From positions 124,001 to 188,000 of the forward strand of contig SVGM01000001.1 in NCBI GenBank assembly GCA_015056365.1: 64,000 bases of DNA, read 5' to 3'. Every line of letters starts with the position of its first letter. The first letter of the stretch is position 1. Source of the DNA: Clostridiales bacterium (GTDB taxonomy: Bacteria; Bacillota; Clostridia; Christensenellales; Aristaeellaceae). A program made the position numbers and the translations under genes. The notes beneath the pieces are model-generated. The model made no database searches. It saw only the letters and a list, made by a program, of their open reading frames with translations, and was not told the origin of the DNA. Of the stretch, positions 19,569-28,356 are shown piece by piece.

Positions 19569-20453
19569 TTGAACCACGGCCTTGAAAACGCAGCATCTTT
19601 TGAAGGAATGATCACAGACCGCCACGATTATGACGCCTGCTATGCCTACAATGAGGAATGGGGGCTCTACGGTCTGCACTGCCACGACTTTTATGAACTG
19701 TATATCCACTACAGCGGCGCGAATTTTTACTGCATCGACAACGACGTCTACCCTCTGGAGCCCGACCAGCTGATTGTGGTTCCGCCGTTTTGCATGCACG
19801 GCCTCATCGGCGAAAATACGCCGAAAAATTACGAGCGTGCCTTTCTTTACATCACACCGGCTATGCTCAAATCCTGCGGCGGCAGTCAGATCGATCTGGA
19901 GCGTTTTTTGAACAAGTATATCCAGAGCGGGAAGTGTCATTTCCAGCTGACCTCCGAGGATGCGCAGACCTGCAAAAACCTGCTGAAGAATCTGGCCAAT
20001 GACCTGCGCAGCACTTCCACAGTCACCCGCTTTACCAATCACGTGCGGGTGCTGAACTTCCTGGCGGTGGTATGCCAGACCATGAAGCGCTCCCAGGCGG
20101 TGACCGAGCCCGTCGTGGTCAACGAGGTCATGCAGGAAATCCTGTCCTACATCAACGAGCACTTTACCCAACAGATGAAGCTGGAAACCCTTGCGCGTCA
20201 GTTCGGCGTCAGCGTATCCTTCCTTTCCCATGAGTTTGTCCGCTACACCGGCCGCAGCGTATACGACTACGTGCTACACCGCCGGGTACAGATGGCCAAG
20301 GCGCTGATCAACGAGGCAATCCCGCTCAACGAGGTGGCCTACCGCTGCGGCTTCAATGACTACTCCAATTTCCTGCGGGTGTTCTCCAAAATGTCAGGTA
20401 TGTCGCCCTCTGCGTACCGGAAAATGAACAAAGACGCCAAACGGGATGCATGA
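19569..20453 (+). CDS. AraC-family transcriptional regulator
   Basis: 294-residue regulator. An N-terminal cupin-type sensor (about 10-130, with the LHCHDFYELYIH and VVPPFCMHGL histidine clusters) is followed by a C-terminal double helix-turn-helix (about 195-290: LETLARQFGVSVSFLSHEF and LNEVAYRCGFNDYSNFLRVF, ending GMSPSAYRK). Start: a GTG at 19560 overlaps the ribosome site GGAGGTG (19556-19562); the in-frame TTG at 19569, 6 nt after it, is the better start. Divergent from the LplBC importer and followed by two Gfo/Idh genes, so it probably controls both sides in response to an intracellular sugar. Confidence 0.88.
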   Translation: MNHGLENAASFEGMITDRHDYDACYAYNEEWGLYGLHCHDFYELYIHYSGANFYCIDNDVYPLEPDQLIVVPPFCMHGLIGENTPKNYERAFLYITPAMLKSCGGSQIDLERFLNKYIQSGKCHFQLTSEDAQTCKNLLKNLANDLRSTSTVTRFTNHVRVLNFLAVVCQTMKRSQAVTEPVVVNEVMQEILSYINEHFTQQMKLETLARQFGVSVSFLSHEFVRYTGRSVYDYVLHRRVQMAKALINEAIPLNEVAYRCGFNDYSNFLRVFSKMSGMSPSAYRKMNKDAKRDA

Positions 20454-20495
20454 TCCCTACAAACAAAATTTGCATAAAACCATGCAGAAATTCCA

Positions 20496-20524
20496 TAGAC
20501 AAGGTACTTTCTGCTGCTTATAAT
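20496..20524 (+). promoter_or_regulatory. Promoter of the Gfo/Idh pair
   Basis: TAGACA (20496-20501), 17-nt spacer, TATAAT (20519-20524), placed 44 bp before the ATG at 20568. The pair is therefore independently transcribed even though it follows the AraC gene closely. Confidence 0.65.
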
Positions 20525-20567
20525 GTTGCCAACAAGATCGTTCAATTTCAAATGGAGGTGTACCCCA

Positions 20568-21719
20568 ATGATTCGCGTAGCCATCGTCGGCACCGGCAGT
20601 ATTTCCAACGCACACGTCCAAGCCTACCTGAAGTTTCCCGAACGCTGCAAGATTGTCGCACTGGTGGACATCGTTCCCGAAAAGGCGCAGCGCATGAAAG
20701 AAAAATATGAGCTGGATGCTCAGGTCTATGATGACCACCAGAAGATCCTACCTCTGACGGGCATTGATCTGGTGGACGTTTGCACCCCGCCTTATGTGCA
20801 TGCTTCCATCAGCATCAACTGCCTGCGTTCCGGCAAGAACGTGGTCTGCGAAAAGCCCATGGCCGCCTCTCTGGAAGAATGTGACGCCATGATCCGCGCC
20901 CGTGATGAGAGCGGCAAAAAGCTGTCAATCATCGCCCAGAACCGTTTCCGTCAGCCCATCGCCAACCTCAAGGCCCTGCTGGACAGCGGGATCGCCGGTC
21001 CCGTGCGTTCCGCGCAGGTGGACAGTTTTTGGTGGCGCGGCCACAGCTACTACGATCTGTGGTGGCGCGGCACCTGGGAAAAGGAAGGCGGCGGCTGTAC
21101 CCTGAACCATGCGGTGCATCACATCGATATGCTGGCCTGGATGATGGGGCTGCCTGAAAAGGTAACCAGCGTGCTGGCCAACGTGGCCCATGACAACGCC
21201 GAAGTGGAAGACCTCTCTGTCAGCATCCTGCAGTATCCCGGCGCGCTGGCTCAGCTGACTGCCTCCGTGGTGCATCACGGTGAGGAACAGCAGCTGGTCT
21301 TCCAGTGCGAAAAGGCCAAGATCGCCGCACCCTTCTCCTGCTTCGCTTCCACGCCCATGCCCAACGGCTTCCCCGTGCGAAATGAAGAGCTGGAGAAGCA
21401 GATCGCCGATTATGCTGCCGGTCTGCCTGCCGTCAAGTGGGAAGGCCACGACGGCCAGCTGGAGAACGTGCTGACTGTCATCGAAAACGATACCGCTCCC
21501 GCCATCGGCGGCGAGGACGGACGCCGTACCATCGAACTGATCACCGGCATTTTCAAGTCCGGCGCGATGGGTCAGACCGTCAGTCTGCCCCTTGCCAAGG
21601 AGGATCCCTTCTACACCGTAGAAGGCATCATGGCCAATGTGCCCCATTTCTACGAAAAGACCACCTCTGCTGCCGATCTGAGCGGTGAGATTACCCTGGG
21701 CAGCAACTATCAGAAATAA
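20568..21719 (+). CDS. Gfo/Idh/MocA family oxidoreductase
   Basis: 383 residues. Rossmann start MIRVAIVGTGSISNAHV, signature CEKPMA (about residue 95), and the substrate domain motif GGGCTLNHAVHHIDMLAWMMG. ATG at 20568 follows GGAGGTG by 7 nt. It is 13 bp from the next Gfo/Idh gene, so the two are co-translated. Probably a sugar or sugar-acid dehydrogenase; the pair may catalyse successive or reciprocal redox steps (for example keto-sugar shuttling), but the substrate cannot be read from sequence. Confidence 0.88.
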   Translation: MIRVAIVGTGSISNAHVQAYLKFPERCKIVALVDIVPEKAQRMKEKYELDAQVYDDHQKILPLTGIDLVDVCTPPYVHASISINCLRSGKNVVCEKPMAASLEECDAMIRARDESGKKLSIIAQNRFRQPIANLKALLDSGIAGPVRSAQVDSFWWRGHSYYDLWWRGTWEKEGGGCTLNHAVHHIDMLAWMMGLPEKVTSVLANVAHDNAEVEDLSVSILQYPGALAQLTASVVHHGEEQQLVFQCEKAKIAAPFSCFASTPMPNGFPVRNEELEKQIADYAAGLPAVKWEGHDGQLENVLTVIENDTAPAIGGEDGRRTIELITGIFKSGAMGQTVSLPLAKEDPFYTVEGIMANVPHFYEKTTSAADLSGEITLGSNYQK

Positions 21720-21732
21720 GGAGACTCAAGCG

Positions 21733-22812
21733 ATGAAAGTGGATGCTTCCAACGGCATGACCTATGCCCCCAAGGGCAAGCCTGCCCCCGTTGTCAAACC
21801 CGGCGAATTCATCTTCTCCGCCGCCCACCTGGATCACGGCCATATCTACGGCATGACCAACGCCCTCATGGAAGCCGGCGGCACACTCAAATACGTGTAT
21901 GATCCCGACCCCAACAAGGTAGCCAACTTCGTCAAGACCTATCCCCAGGTGCAGGTAGCCCTCACCGAGGAGCAGGTGCTGGCGGACAAGGACACCCACA
22001 TGATCTGCGGCGCGCACATCACCAGCGAGCGCGGCCCCTTTGGTCTCCGGGTCATGGGCGCCGGCAAGGATTACTTTACTGATAAAGCCCCCTTCACCAC
22101 CATGGCGCAGCTCAACGCTGCCAAAGAGATGGTGAAGGCGACTGGACGCAAGTACATGGTCTACTACGGCGAACGCATCCATTGCCAGGCCGCCACGCTG
22201 GCCGGCCAGATGATCGCTGCCGGCGAAATCGGTCAAGTGGTACACGTGGAGGGTTTTGGCCCGCATCGCCTGATGGCCCACGCCCGTCCCGCCTGGTTCT
22301 TTGAGAAGGAAAAATACGGCGGCATCCTGTGCGATATCGGCAGCCACCAGATCGAGCAGTACATGTTCTTCTCCGGCGAGGAAGAAGCCGAGGTTACCTA
22401 CAGCCGTATCGCCAACTACGCCAACCCCGACCATCCCGAGCTGGATGACTTCGGCGATTGCAACATCGTGGGCGAAAAAGGCACCACCAACTACTTCCGC
22501 GTGGACTGGTTTACCCCCGACGGTCTGCGTACCTGGGGCGATGGCCGCACGCTGATCATCGGTACCAAGGGCTTCATTGAGCTGCGCAAGTACGTAAACA
22601 TCGCCACCGAGATGGAGGGCGGCGACCATGTCTTCCTGGTCAACGGCACCCAGGAGAAGTACTATAATGCCGACGGTATTGGCTGCCCCTTCTTCGGCGA
22701 ATTGATTCTGGATTGCCTCAACCGCACTGAGATCGCCATGACCCAGCATCATGCTTTCAAGGCGGCCGAGCTGTGCCTGTCCGCTCAGGAAAAGGCCATC
22801 GTGCTGAAATAA
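21733..22812 (+). CDS. Gfo/Idh/MocA family oxidoreductase (divergent)
   Basis: 359 residues. Less canonical than its neighbours: the N-terminus carries about 20 extra residues before FIFSAAHLDHGHIYGM, where the usual GxGxxG loop is replaced, and the EKP signature reads TDKAPF. The C-terminal domain keeps GGILCDIGSHQIEQYMFF. This deviating form resembles Gfo/Idh-like proteins whose cofactor binding is altered. ATG at 21733 follows AAGGAG. Terminal gene of the plus-strand unit, followed by a strong terminator. Confidence 0.8.
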   Translation: MKVDASNGMTYAPKGKPAPVVKPGEFIFSAAHLDHGHIYGMTNALMEAGGTLKYVYDPDPNKVANFVKTYPQVQVALTEEQVLADKDTHMICGAHITSERGPFGLRVMGAGKDYFTDKAPFTTMAQLNAAKEMVKATGRKYMVYYGERIHCQAATLAGQMIAAGEIGQVVHVEGFGPHRLMAHARPAWFFEKEKYGGILCDIGSHQIEQYMFFSGEEEAEVTYSRIANYANPDHPELDDFGDCNIVGEKGTTNYFRVDWFTPDGLRTWGDGRTLIIGTKGFIELRKYVNIATEMEGGDHVFLVNGTQEKYYNADGIGCPFFGELILDCLNRTEIAMTQHHAFKAAELCLSAQEKAIVLK

Positions 22813-22846
22813 GCACCAATCCGTGCCAGAAATATGCTGACGCTAT

Positions 22847-22890
22847 GAAAAAACCAGCGCAAGCCACTACGTGGCATGCGCTGGTTTTTC
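22847..22890. terminator. Bidirectional terminator after the Gfo/Idh pair
   Basis: Nearly perfect 15-bp stem (AACCAGCGCA ... TGCGCTGGTT plus inner GCCAC/GTGGC) with A-run on the left and T-run on the right. It terminates the plus-strand unit. Confidence 0.85.
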
Positions 22891-22917
22891 GCATATCCCC
22901 CCACAGCTGCATAACAC

Positions 22918-22956
22918 CAAAGAGCCAGGGTGCTGTAAAAGCATCCTGGCTCTTTG
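22918..22956. terminator. Second terminator, facing metA
   Basis: AAAGAGCCAGG and CCTGGCTCTTT arms around a short loop. The remainder of the gap to the metA stop (22957-23133) shows only a 7-bp hairpin (CGCTTCT/AGAAGCG near 23040-23060) and no gene. Confidence 0.7.
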
Positions 22957-23133
22957 CAATGGCACAAGCGTATGGATCATTCTGGACAACACGCTCTCAT
23001 GAACCGTTCCAGTTTCCCGTCATTTCTTCGGAATATTCCGCTTCTTTAAGAGAAGCGTTCTTCCGGCGGATAAGGAAAGACAGGTCGGTTTTTGTTGGAG
23101 GCAGACCTTTTCACATCCCGAGTTTCCGGACCA

Positions 23134-24048
23134 TCACAACGTATTCAAATCATACGGCGTGGTCTGATAAACGAAATAGTTCAGCCAATTGGAGAACAGC
23201 AGATTGGCGTGGCCGCGCCAGGTCACGTTGGGAGCCTTGGTATCGTCGTTGCCGGGATAGTAATTGGCAGGAACAGCAGTGCCCAGACCGGCTGCCTTGT
23301 CGCGAAGATACTCGTTCTCCAGCGTGCGGGCATCGTACTCCGCATGACCCGTGGCGAAGATGTGCTTGCCTTCCTTTGCGGCGATGAGGAACACGCCCGC
23401 TTCCTCAGAGGAAGCCAGAATGCTCAGGCCAGGAACCTTCTCCACATCCCCCCGCTTGACGGTGGTGTATCGGGAATGCGGCACCATGAATACCTCGTCA
23501 AAGCCGCGCAGCAGGATCGCCCGGGGCTTATCCAGCGTGTGAGGATACACGCCAAAGAGTTTTTCGGGCAGCTCGTGCTTTTCGATGCCGTAGTGATAGT
23601 ACAGGCTGGCCTGCGCGCCCCAGCAGATATGCAGGGTGGAATGGACGTGGGTCTTGCTCCACTCCATGATCTGGCAGAGCTCATCCCAATAATTGACCTG
23701 CTCGAAGGGCAGCTGTTCCACCGGCGCGCCGGTGATGACCATGCCGTCGAAGTTCTGATCCCTGACCTCATCGAAGGTCTTGTAGAAAGCCATCATATGC
23801 TCCTGCGCCGTATGCTTGGCCTGATGGGTGGAGGTCTGCAAAAGCGTCAGCTCCACCTGCAGGGGCGTGTTGCCCAGAAGGCGGGCAAACTGGGTCTCGG
23901 TGACGATCTTGGTGGGCATCAGGTTGAGAAGCAGGATCTTCAGCGGACGGATGTCCTGCGTGATCGCGCGGGTCTCGGTCATCACAAAGATGTTCTCTTC
24001 CTCCAGCGTGCGGGTGGCAGGAAGGGCATTGGGAATCTTGATGGGCAT
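23134..24048 (-). CDS. metA: Homoserine O-acetyltransferase (MetA family)
   Basis: Activates homoserine for methionine synthesis. 304 residues, standard length. Catalytic Cys142 in HICWGAQA, His in HSRYT and the C-terminal GHAEYD block. Residue 111 is Glu (GAPVEQL); in characterised MetA proteins Glu at this site gives acetyl-CoA use and Gly gives succinyl-CoA use, so I call it an acetyltransferase despite its membership of the 'succinyltransferase' family. Start ATG at 24048, GGAGG 7 nt upstream. Only 3 nt separate it from the metY stop, and its product, O-acetylhomoserine, is the metY substrate. Confidence 0.94.
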   Translation of the reverse strand: MPIKIPNALPATRTLEEENIFVMTETRAITQDIRPLKILLLNLMPTKIVTETQFARLLGNTPLQVELTLLQTSTHQAKHTAQEHMMAFYKTFDEVRDQNFDGMVITGAPVEQLPFEQVNYWDELCQIMEWSKTHVHSTLHICWGAQASLYYHYGIEKHELPEKLFGVYPHTLDKPRAILLRGFDEVFMVPHSRYTTVKRGDVEKVPGLSILASSEEAGVFLIAAKEGKHIFATGHAEYDARTLENEYLRDKAAGLGTAVPANYYPGNDDTKAPNVTWRGHANLLFSNWLNYFVYQTTPYDLNTL

Positions 24049-24051
24049 TGA

Positions 24052-25332
24052 TTATCCTCCGATCTTGTCCAGCGCCTGCGCAATGTCGGCGATGATGTCA
24101 TCAATATGCTCGATACCCACAGACATACGCACCAGATCCGGGCCAATACCGGCATCCACCAACTGCTGATCGGTGAGCTGACGGTGGGTGGTGGAGGCAG
24201 GATGAAGCACACTGGTGCGGGCGTCCGCCACGTGTACCACAATAGCGGCCATCTTCAGGCTGTCCATAAAGCGGGTAGCGGCTTCGCGGCCGCCCTTGAC
24301 ACCGAAGGACACAACGCCGGACGCGCCCTTGGGCAGATACTTCTTGGCCAGCGCATAATCAGCGTTGGAGGGCAGCATGGGATAATTGACCCAGGAGATG
24401 CGGTCATCATTTTCCAGATACTGCGCCACCTTCAGGGCGTTTTCGCAATGCCGGTCCATGCGCACGGCAAGGCTTTCGATGTTATTGTTGAGCAGGAACA
24501 TGCCGATGGGGTTGGGAGTACAGCCAAAGTCGCGCATCAGCTGCACGCGGGCCTTGGTGATGTATGCCGCCTTGCCGAACTGTTCGGTATAGCGCACGCC
24601 GTGGTAGCTCTCGTCCGGCTCACACAACTCGGGATACTTGCCGTTTGTCCAGTCAAAGTTGCCACTGTCGATGATGACGCCGCCCACCACGCTGGCATGA
24701 CCATCCAGATACTTGGTGGTAGAGTGGGTTACGATGTCCGCGCCAAACTCGAAGGGACGGCACAGCACGGGCGTGGCAAAGGTGTTGTCCACGATGAGTG
24801 GCACGCCATGGCGGTGTGCCATTTCGGCATAGGCTTCGATATCCAGCACGGTCAGGGCGGGATTGGCGATGGTCTCGCCAAACACCAGACGGGTGCGGTC
24901 ATCAAAGAGCGCGTCCACCTCGTCGGGGCTCATTTCGGGGGTGACAAAGCGGGTTTCGATGCCCATCCGCTTCATGGTAACAGCGAACAGGTTCAGCGTG
25001 CCGCCGTAAATGGTGGAGGAAGAAACAATGTTATCACCCGCAGAGGCGATATTGAACACCGCCATCAACGACGCCGCCTGACCGGAAGAAGTGAGCATGG
25101 CACCCACGCCGCCCTCCATAGCCGCCAGTTTGGCTTCCACGCAGGCGGTGGTAGGATTGGAGATACGGGTGTACATATGGCCGTCAGCCGTCAGATCGAA
25201 CAGCTGACCAAGAAACTCGGAAGATTCGTACTGATAAGTGGTGCTTTGATAAATGGGCAGGATGCGCGGCTGGCCGTTTTCCGGTTTGTAGCCCTCCTGC
25301 AGTACTTTCGTCTCAATATGGGTATTCGCCAT
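24052..25332 (-). CDS. metY: O-acetylhomoserine sulfhydrylase (PLP-dependent)
   Basis: Converts O-acetylhomoserine and sulfide to homocysteine. 426 residues, the longer length typical of MetY rather than the roughly 380 of MetB/MetC. Schiff-base Lys207 in THSTTKYLDGH; other PLP contacts in SSGQAA and VDNTFATPV; YTRISNPT near residue 55; C-terminal LHPASTTHRQL. Start ATG at 25332 follows AGGAGGGG. Operon metY-metA. Confidence 0.94.
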   Translation of the reverse strand: MANTHIETKVLQEGYKPENGQPRILPIYQSTTYQYESSEFLGQLFDLTADGHMYTRISNPTTACVEAKLAAMEGGVGAMLTSSGQAASLMAVFNIASAGDNIVSSSTIYGGTLNLFAVTMKRMGIETRFVTPEMSPDEVDALFDDRTRLVFGETIANPALTVLDIEAYAEMAHRHGVPLIVDNTFATPVLCRPFEFGADIVTHSTTKYLDGHASVVGGVIIDSGNFDWTNGKYPELCEPDESYHGVRYTEQFGKAAYITKARVQLMRDFGCTPNPIGMFLLNNNIESLAVRMDRHCENALKVAQYLENDDRISWVNYPMLPSNADYALAKKYLPKGASGVVSFGVKGGREAATRFMDSLKMAAIVVHVADARTSVLHPASTTHRQLTDQQLVDAGIGPDLVRMSVGIEHIDDIIADIAQALDKIGG

Positions 25333-25409
25333 GGCTTACCCCTCCTGTGGTTCAGAATCCGGCCGTCGCATCCCTTCGTGATGCAAACAACCAAACATTT
25401 ATAGGCTAT

Positions 25410-25438
25410 ACCATATCAGAATACGCGTTATCCGTCAA
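25410..25438 (-). promoter_or_regulatory. Promoter of metY-metA
   Basis: Minus-strand TTGACG (25433-25438), 17-nt spacer, TATGGT (25410-25415). The leader is only about 70 nt with one small hairpin, too short for a SAM-I riboswitch. Confidence 0.7.
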
Positions 25439-25489
25439 ACCCAAACAAGTTCTTTTTTGGTTTGTTTTCTGTACAGAATGATGCCTGAC

Positions 25490-25532
25490 AAAAACCCCGC
25501 CGCCGGTATCCTACCTGGCAGCGGGGTTTTTC
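25490..25532 (-). terminator. Terminator of the MATE-M50 unit
   Basis: CCCCGC/GCGGGG stem (25495-25500, 25521-25526) with inner pairing and T-runs on both sides. It lies just after the stop of the gene at 25543. Confidence 0.85.
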
Positions 25533-25542
25533 TGAATACAGC

Positions 25543-26721
25543 TTAAATATCCACAACCTTCTCATCCTTGTGCACAAGGGATTCCGCAATGCCGATCAGT
25601 TCCAGTTCGGCCTGGATCTCGCCCTCGTAAGGATAGCGCTTTGCACGCTTGCGGAAGATTTCCAGCAGTTTCTGGACCTTCTGTGCATCCTTTTCGCCCA
25701 AAAGTGCCAGCACATACTCCGTGCGCAGGATGGTGGGACTGGTTTTCATGCTCTTGCAGAACGCCCTCATTTCCTTGTCCATCAGCGGCAGCGCATCATC
25801 GGGATCGTCGTCCACCAGCTCGCAGTAGATCAGATCGCAGTTGAGCAGCTTGCGGTAGATGCCTTCCAGATTAACCCCAGGATCGTTCAGCAGCTGGCGG
25901 ATATATGCCTTTGCGTCCTCGAAGCGGTGTTCATCCATGATTCGGTTGGCACGGAAGACAGCAATGGCCACCACCAGCACGTTTTTCATACCCTCCTCAG
26001 AAGGCATGGCAAACCATTCTTCCGGCATGTCGGAAAGGCGCTTTCCCTGCACGACCTGTTCGTTGATCAGCAGCTGCGTACGAAACGCAGTAAGCGCCTC
26101 CGGATTTTTGCCCAGCGAAACAGCGTTCATGCCGTCGTTGGCCACATCGCCGTTCAGCGGCAGACCATTGGGAATGGCCAGTATCACGCCGATGGCTGCA
26201 AACATTTGAAACAGCGTACGCCATGCCGACTGCGACGCAATCAGCAGCGACACACCAAAAAGCAGCGCCGAAAAAAACAAATTCATCAGTACGCCGCCCA
26301 AATTGTACAGCACGTAAGGCATTTTGCCGTCCTTCATCTCAGGAGGAGCCATCAGGCACTGTCCACCCGTACCGGCAAGACTGACCCGGCGCAGCTTCAA
26401 TCCATCGGGTTTCTTGATCAGAATCAGGCTGCCGATCCGGAAGGAAGAAAAGCCATAGCCGGTCAGCAGACCAAAAACCAGGTGACCCAGTTCGTGTACA
26501 ACGATTTGCACCAGCAAGCCTGCATACATACCTACAAAAAGAAGCAACAACCGTACCATGAGCTGCCATCCAGGCGCGCCTGTGTCCGCGACTTTCTCCA
26601 TATGCGACATGATCAAAATACCACAGACCAGACCAATCAGCACCATACATCCAACCATGAACCATTGTGTCCAGTTGGATTTCTTTTGGGGTTGAACCGT
26701 TTTTTGCGCCTGGTTTTTCAT
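25543..26721 (-). CDS. M50-family (site-2-protease-like) membrane metallopeptidase
   Basis: 392 residues. Several hydrophobic helices in the first 200 residues; zinc-binding HELGH at about residue 77 in a transmembrane context; a second conserved helix with NGDVANDGMN (about 190-200), which could provide the third ligand in place of the usual NxxPxxxLDG. The C-terminal 190 residues are soluble and helical, with regularly spaced FEDAKAYIRQLL and LEIFRKRAKRYP units suggesting TPR-like repeats. Substrate unknown. Start ATG at 26721 follows GGAGG. It sits 25 bp downstream of the MATE gene, so they may act together, for example in peptide export and processing, but this is inference. Confidence 0.75.
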   Translation of the reverse strand: MKNQAQKTVQPQKKSNWTQWFMVGCMVLIGLVCGILIMSHMEKVADTGAPGWQLMVRLLLLFVGMYAGLLVQIVVHELGHLVFGLLTGYGFSSFRIGSLILIKKPDGLKLRRVSLAGTGGQCLMAPPEMKDGKMPYVLYNLGGVLMNLFFSALLFGVSLLIASQSAWRTLFQMFAAIGVILAIPNGLPLNGDVANDGMNAVSLGKNPEALTAFRTQLLINEQVVQGKRLSDMPEEWFAMPSEEGMKNVLVVAIAVFRANRIMDEHRFEDAKAYIRQLLNDPGVNLEGIYRKLLNCDLIYCELVDDDPDDALPLMDKEMRAFCKSMKTSPTILRTEYVLALLGEKDAQKVQKLLEIFRKRAKRYPYEGEIQAELELIGIAESLVHKDEKVVDI

Positions 26722-26746
26722 TTCCGTTTCCTCCTTGTCTCTATCA

Positions 26747-28213
26747 TCATGCAGCCTGGCTGCGTCTTGCCGCCCGTTTTTTCGCCAAGGAAGCCATAAA
26801 GGCGGGCAATGCCTCGCGGCCCTCAGGCGTCACGGGACGAATCCATTTGCCGGAGTACATATGCAGTTGCATCAGCAAAAAGCGGATAGGCTCGTCAATG
26901 TAGCAGCAGGCAAACACCACAAGGAACGGCGCTTTGAACTTGAGACCGACAAGGCATACACAGGGCACCACCATGAGATACATGAAAACAATCTCCAGAA
27001 TGGTGCCGGTCGCAGCATCGCCAGCAGAGCGATAGGTGTCGTTCTGCGTCCAGTTGCCCATACGAAACAGCGCTATCATGGAATAAATCAACAGCATTCC
27101 AAAGCACAGCTTGAAGGACTCGCCGCTGAGGCTCATGGCATGGAACAGCGGCGTATGGACGGAGATGAGCAGAAGGCAGCCCAGCAGGATGAATGTATCG
27201 CACAGGAGCAGCACGCGTTTAGCTCGTTCGTATGCAACCTTCAGGTTTCCTGCACCTACCTCCTTGCCCACCAGCACGGAGGCCGCGTTGGAAAAGCCAG
27301 CAAAAAAGCCGATGATGAAGCCTTCCAGCGTGCGGAACACCGCCAATCCGGCAATAGCCGCCTCGGACTGGCGCCCCAGCACAATATTCATCACCATGGC
27401 GCCCACGCCGATGGCGACTTCATTGAGAATGATGGGGAAACACTTGCGCAGATATTCCTTCAGGTTCTGCAGTTTCCAACGGAAATGGCGGCTAACACGC
27501 AGCAGGTAGGGATGCTTTTGTACCTTGGCAAGAACGACAATCACCGTCACATTGACCACGGCGGCGCAGACTGTTGCTGTGGCGGCGCCGCGGATGCCCA
27601 TGGTGGGAAAGCCCCAATGGCCTTCGATCAGCAGCCAGTTGAGCAGGCAGTTGGTAACCACAGAGGCAATACCGCCATAAAGCGGTATGCGTACCTTATC
27701 GGTGGTACGAAGTAGCGCACTGCAAGCCATGGCGTACACCTGCAGCGGATAGGCAAAGCCTACGATACGCAGATATTGAATACCCAGTTGCTGGATGGAG
27801 GTCTTATCCGTGTACACCCGCATGATGAGTTCCGGAAACAGAAGCGCCGCCAGACCGAACAGGACGCCCACCAGCATCATGAAACTTACCGTGATGCCAT
27901 AGGAACGGTTGATGCCATCGTCATCCTTTGCGCCAAAATACTGGGCGAAGAACAGCATGCCGCCGCCTACAAAACCCCAGTAGCCGGTAAACATCAGCGA
28001 CGAAAACTGAGCGCACAGACCCACCGCGCCTACGGTGAGCTCGCCAAGAGGCGCAAGCATCATGGTATCGATCATGCTGCCGGTGGTGGTCAGTAGGTTT
28101 TGCAGCGCAACTGGCACGGCAATTGCCATCACGCTGATAAAAAAGTTTTTCCAGGGAAAGGGTTCTTTTTTCTGTACAGTCGTATTCGTCAAGGCAGACC
28201 AATTCCTTTGCAT
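26747..28213 (-). CDS. MATE-family efflux transporter
   Basis: Cation- or drug-coupled exporter with 12 predicted helices, 488 residues. The two MatE halves start at about residues 25 and 250 (VMAIAVPVALQNLLTTTGSMIDTMM and PIILNEVAIGVGAMVMNIVLG, duplicated pattern). Start uncertain: ATG at 28213 has a poor ribosome site, and the in-frame TTG at 28192 lies about 11 nt after AAAGGA. The core is unaffected. Upstream partner of the M50 gene in a two-gene unit. Confidence 0.88.
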   Translation of the reverse strand: MQRNWSALTNTTVQKKEPFPWKNFFISVMAIAVPVALQNLLTTTGSMIDTMMLAPLGELTVGAVGLCAQFSSLMFTGYWGFVGGGMLFFAQYFGAKDDDGINRSYGITVSFMMLVGVLFGLAALLFPELIMRVYTDKTSIQQLGIQYLRIVGFAYPLQVYAMACSALLRTTDKVRIPLYGGIASVVTNCLLNWLLIEGHWGFPTMGIRGAATATVCAAVVNVTVIVVLAKVQKHPYLLRVSRHFRWKLQNLKEYLRKCFPIILNEVAIGVGAMVMNIVLGRQSEAAIAGLAVFRTLEGFIIGFFAGFSNAASVLVGKEVGAGNLKVAYERAKRVLLLCDTFILLGCLLLISVHTPLFHAMSLSGESFKLCFGMLLIYSMIALFRMGNWTQNDTYRSAGDAATGTILEIVFMYLMVVPCVCLVGLKFKAPFLVVFACCYIDEPIRFLLMQLHMYSGKWIRPVTPEGREALPAFMASLAKKRAARRSQAA

Positions 28214-28276
28214 CTCATGATCAAAAAAGCAATACAGCGGGGGCTCTCCCCCATCCGCTGATATTCTTTCTGCGTT

Positions 28277-28306
28277 ATGATACCACAAGCGCCAGAACAA
28301 AGACAA
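28277..28306 (-). promoter_or_regulatory. Promoter of the MATE-M50 unit
   Basis: Minus-strand TTGTCT (28301-28306), 18-nt spacer, TATCAT (28277-28282). Confidence 0.5.
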
Positions 28307-28307
28307 G

Positions 28308-28336
28308 CAAAAACGCTGTCCATTCAGGACAGCGCA
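28308..28336 (-). terminator. Terminator of the flavodiiron gene
   Basis: CGCTGTCC/GGACAGCG 8-bp stem with a 5-nt loop (28314-28334), followed on the minus strand by TTTTTG. Confidence 0.8.
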
Positions 28337-28356
28337 TTTTGCTTGCTCACGCCATG

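Noticed and set aside
22957..23133. Small gene in the gap between the Gfo/Idh terminators and metA
   Set aside because: No frame with a ribosome site or recognisable composition; only a weak hairpin.
25333..25489. SAM riboswitch in front of metY-metA
   Set aside because: The predicted leader is about 70 nt with a single short hairpin; no SAM-I, SAM-II or T-box core elements could be found.
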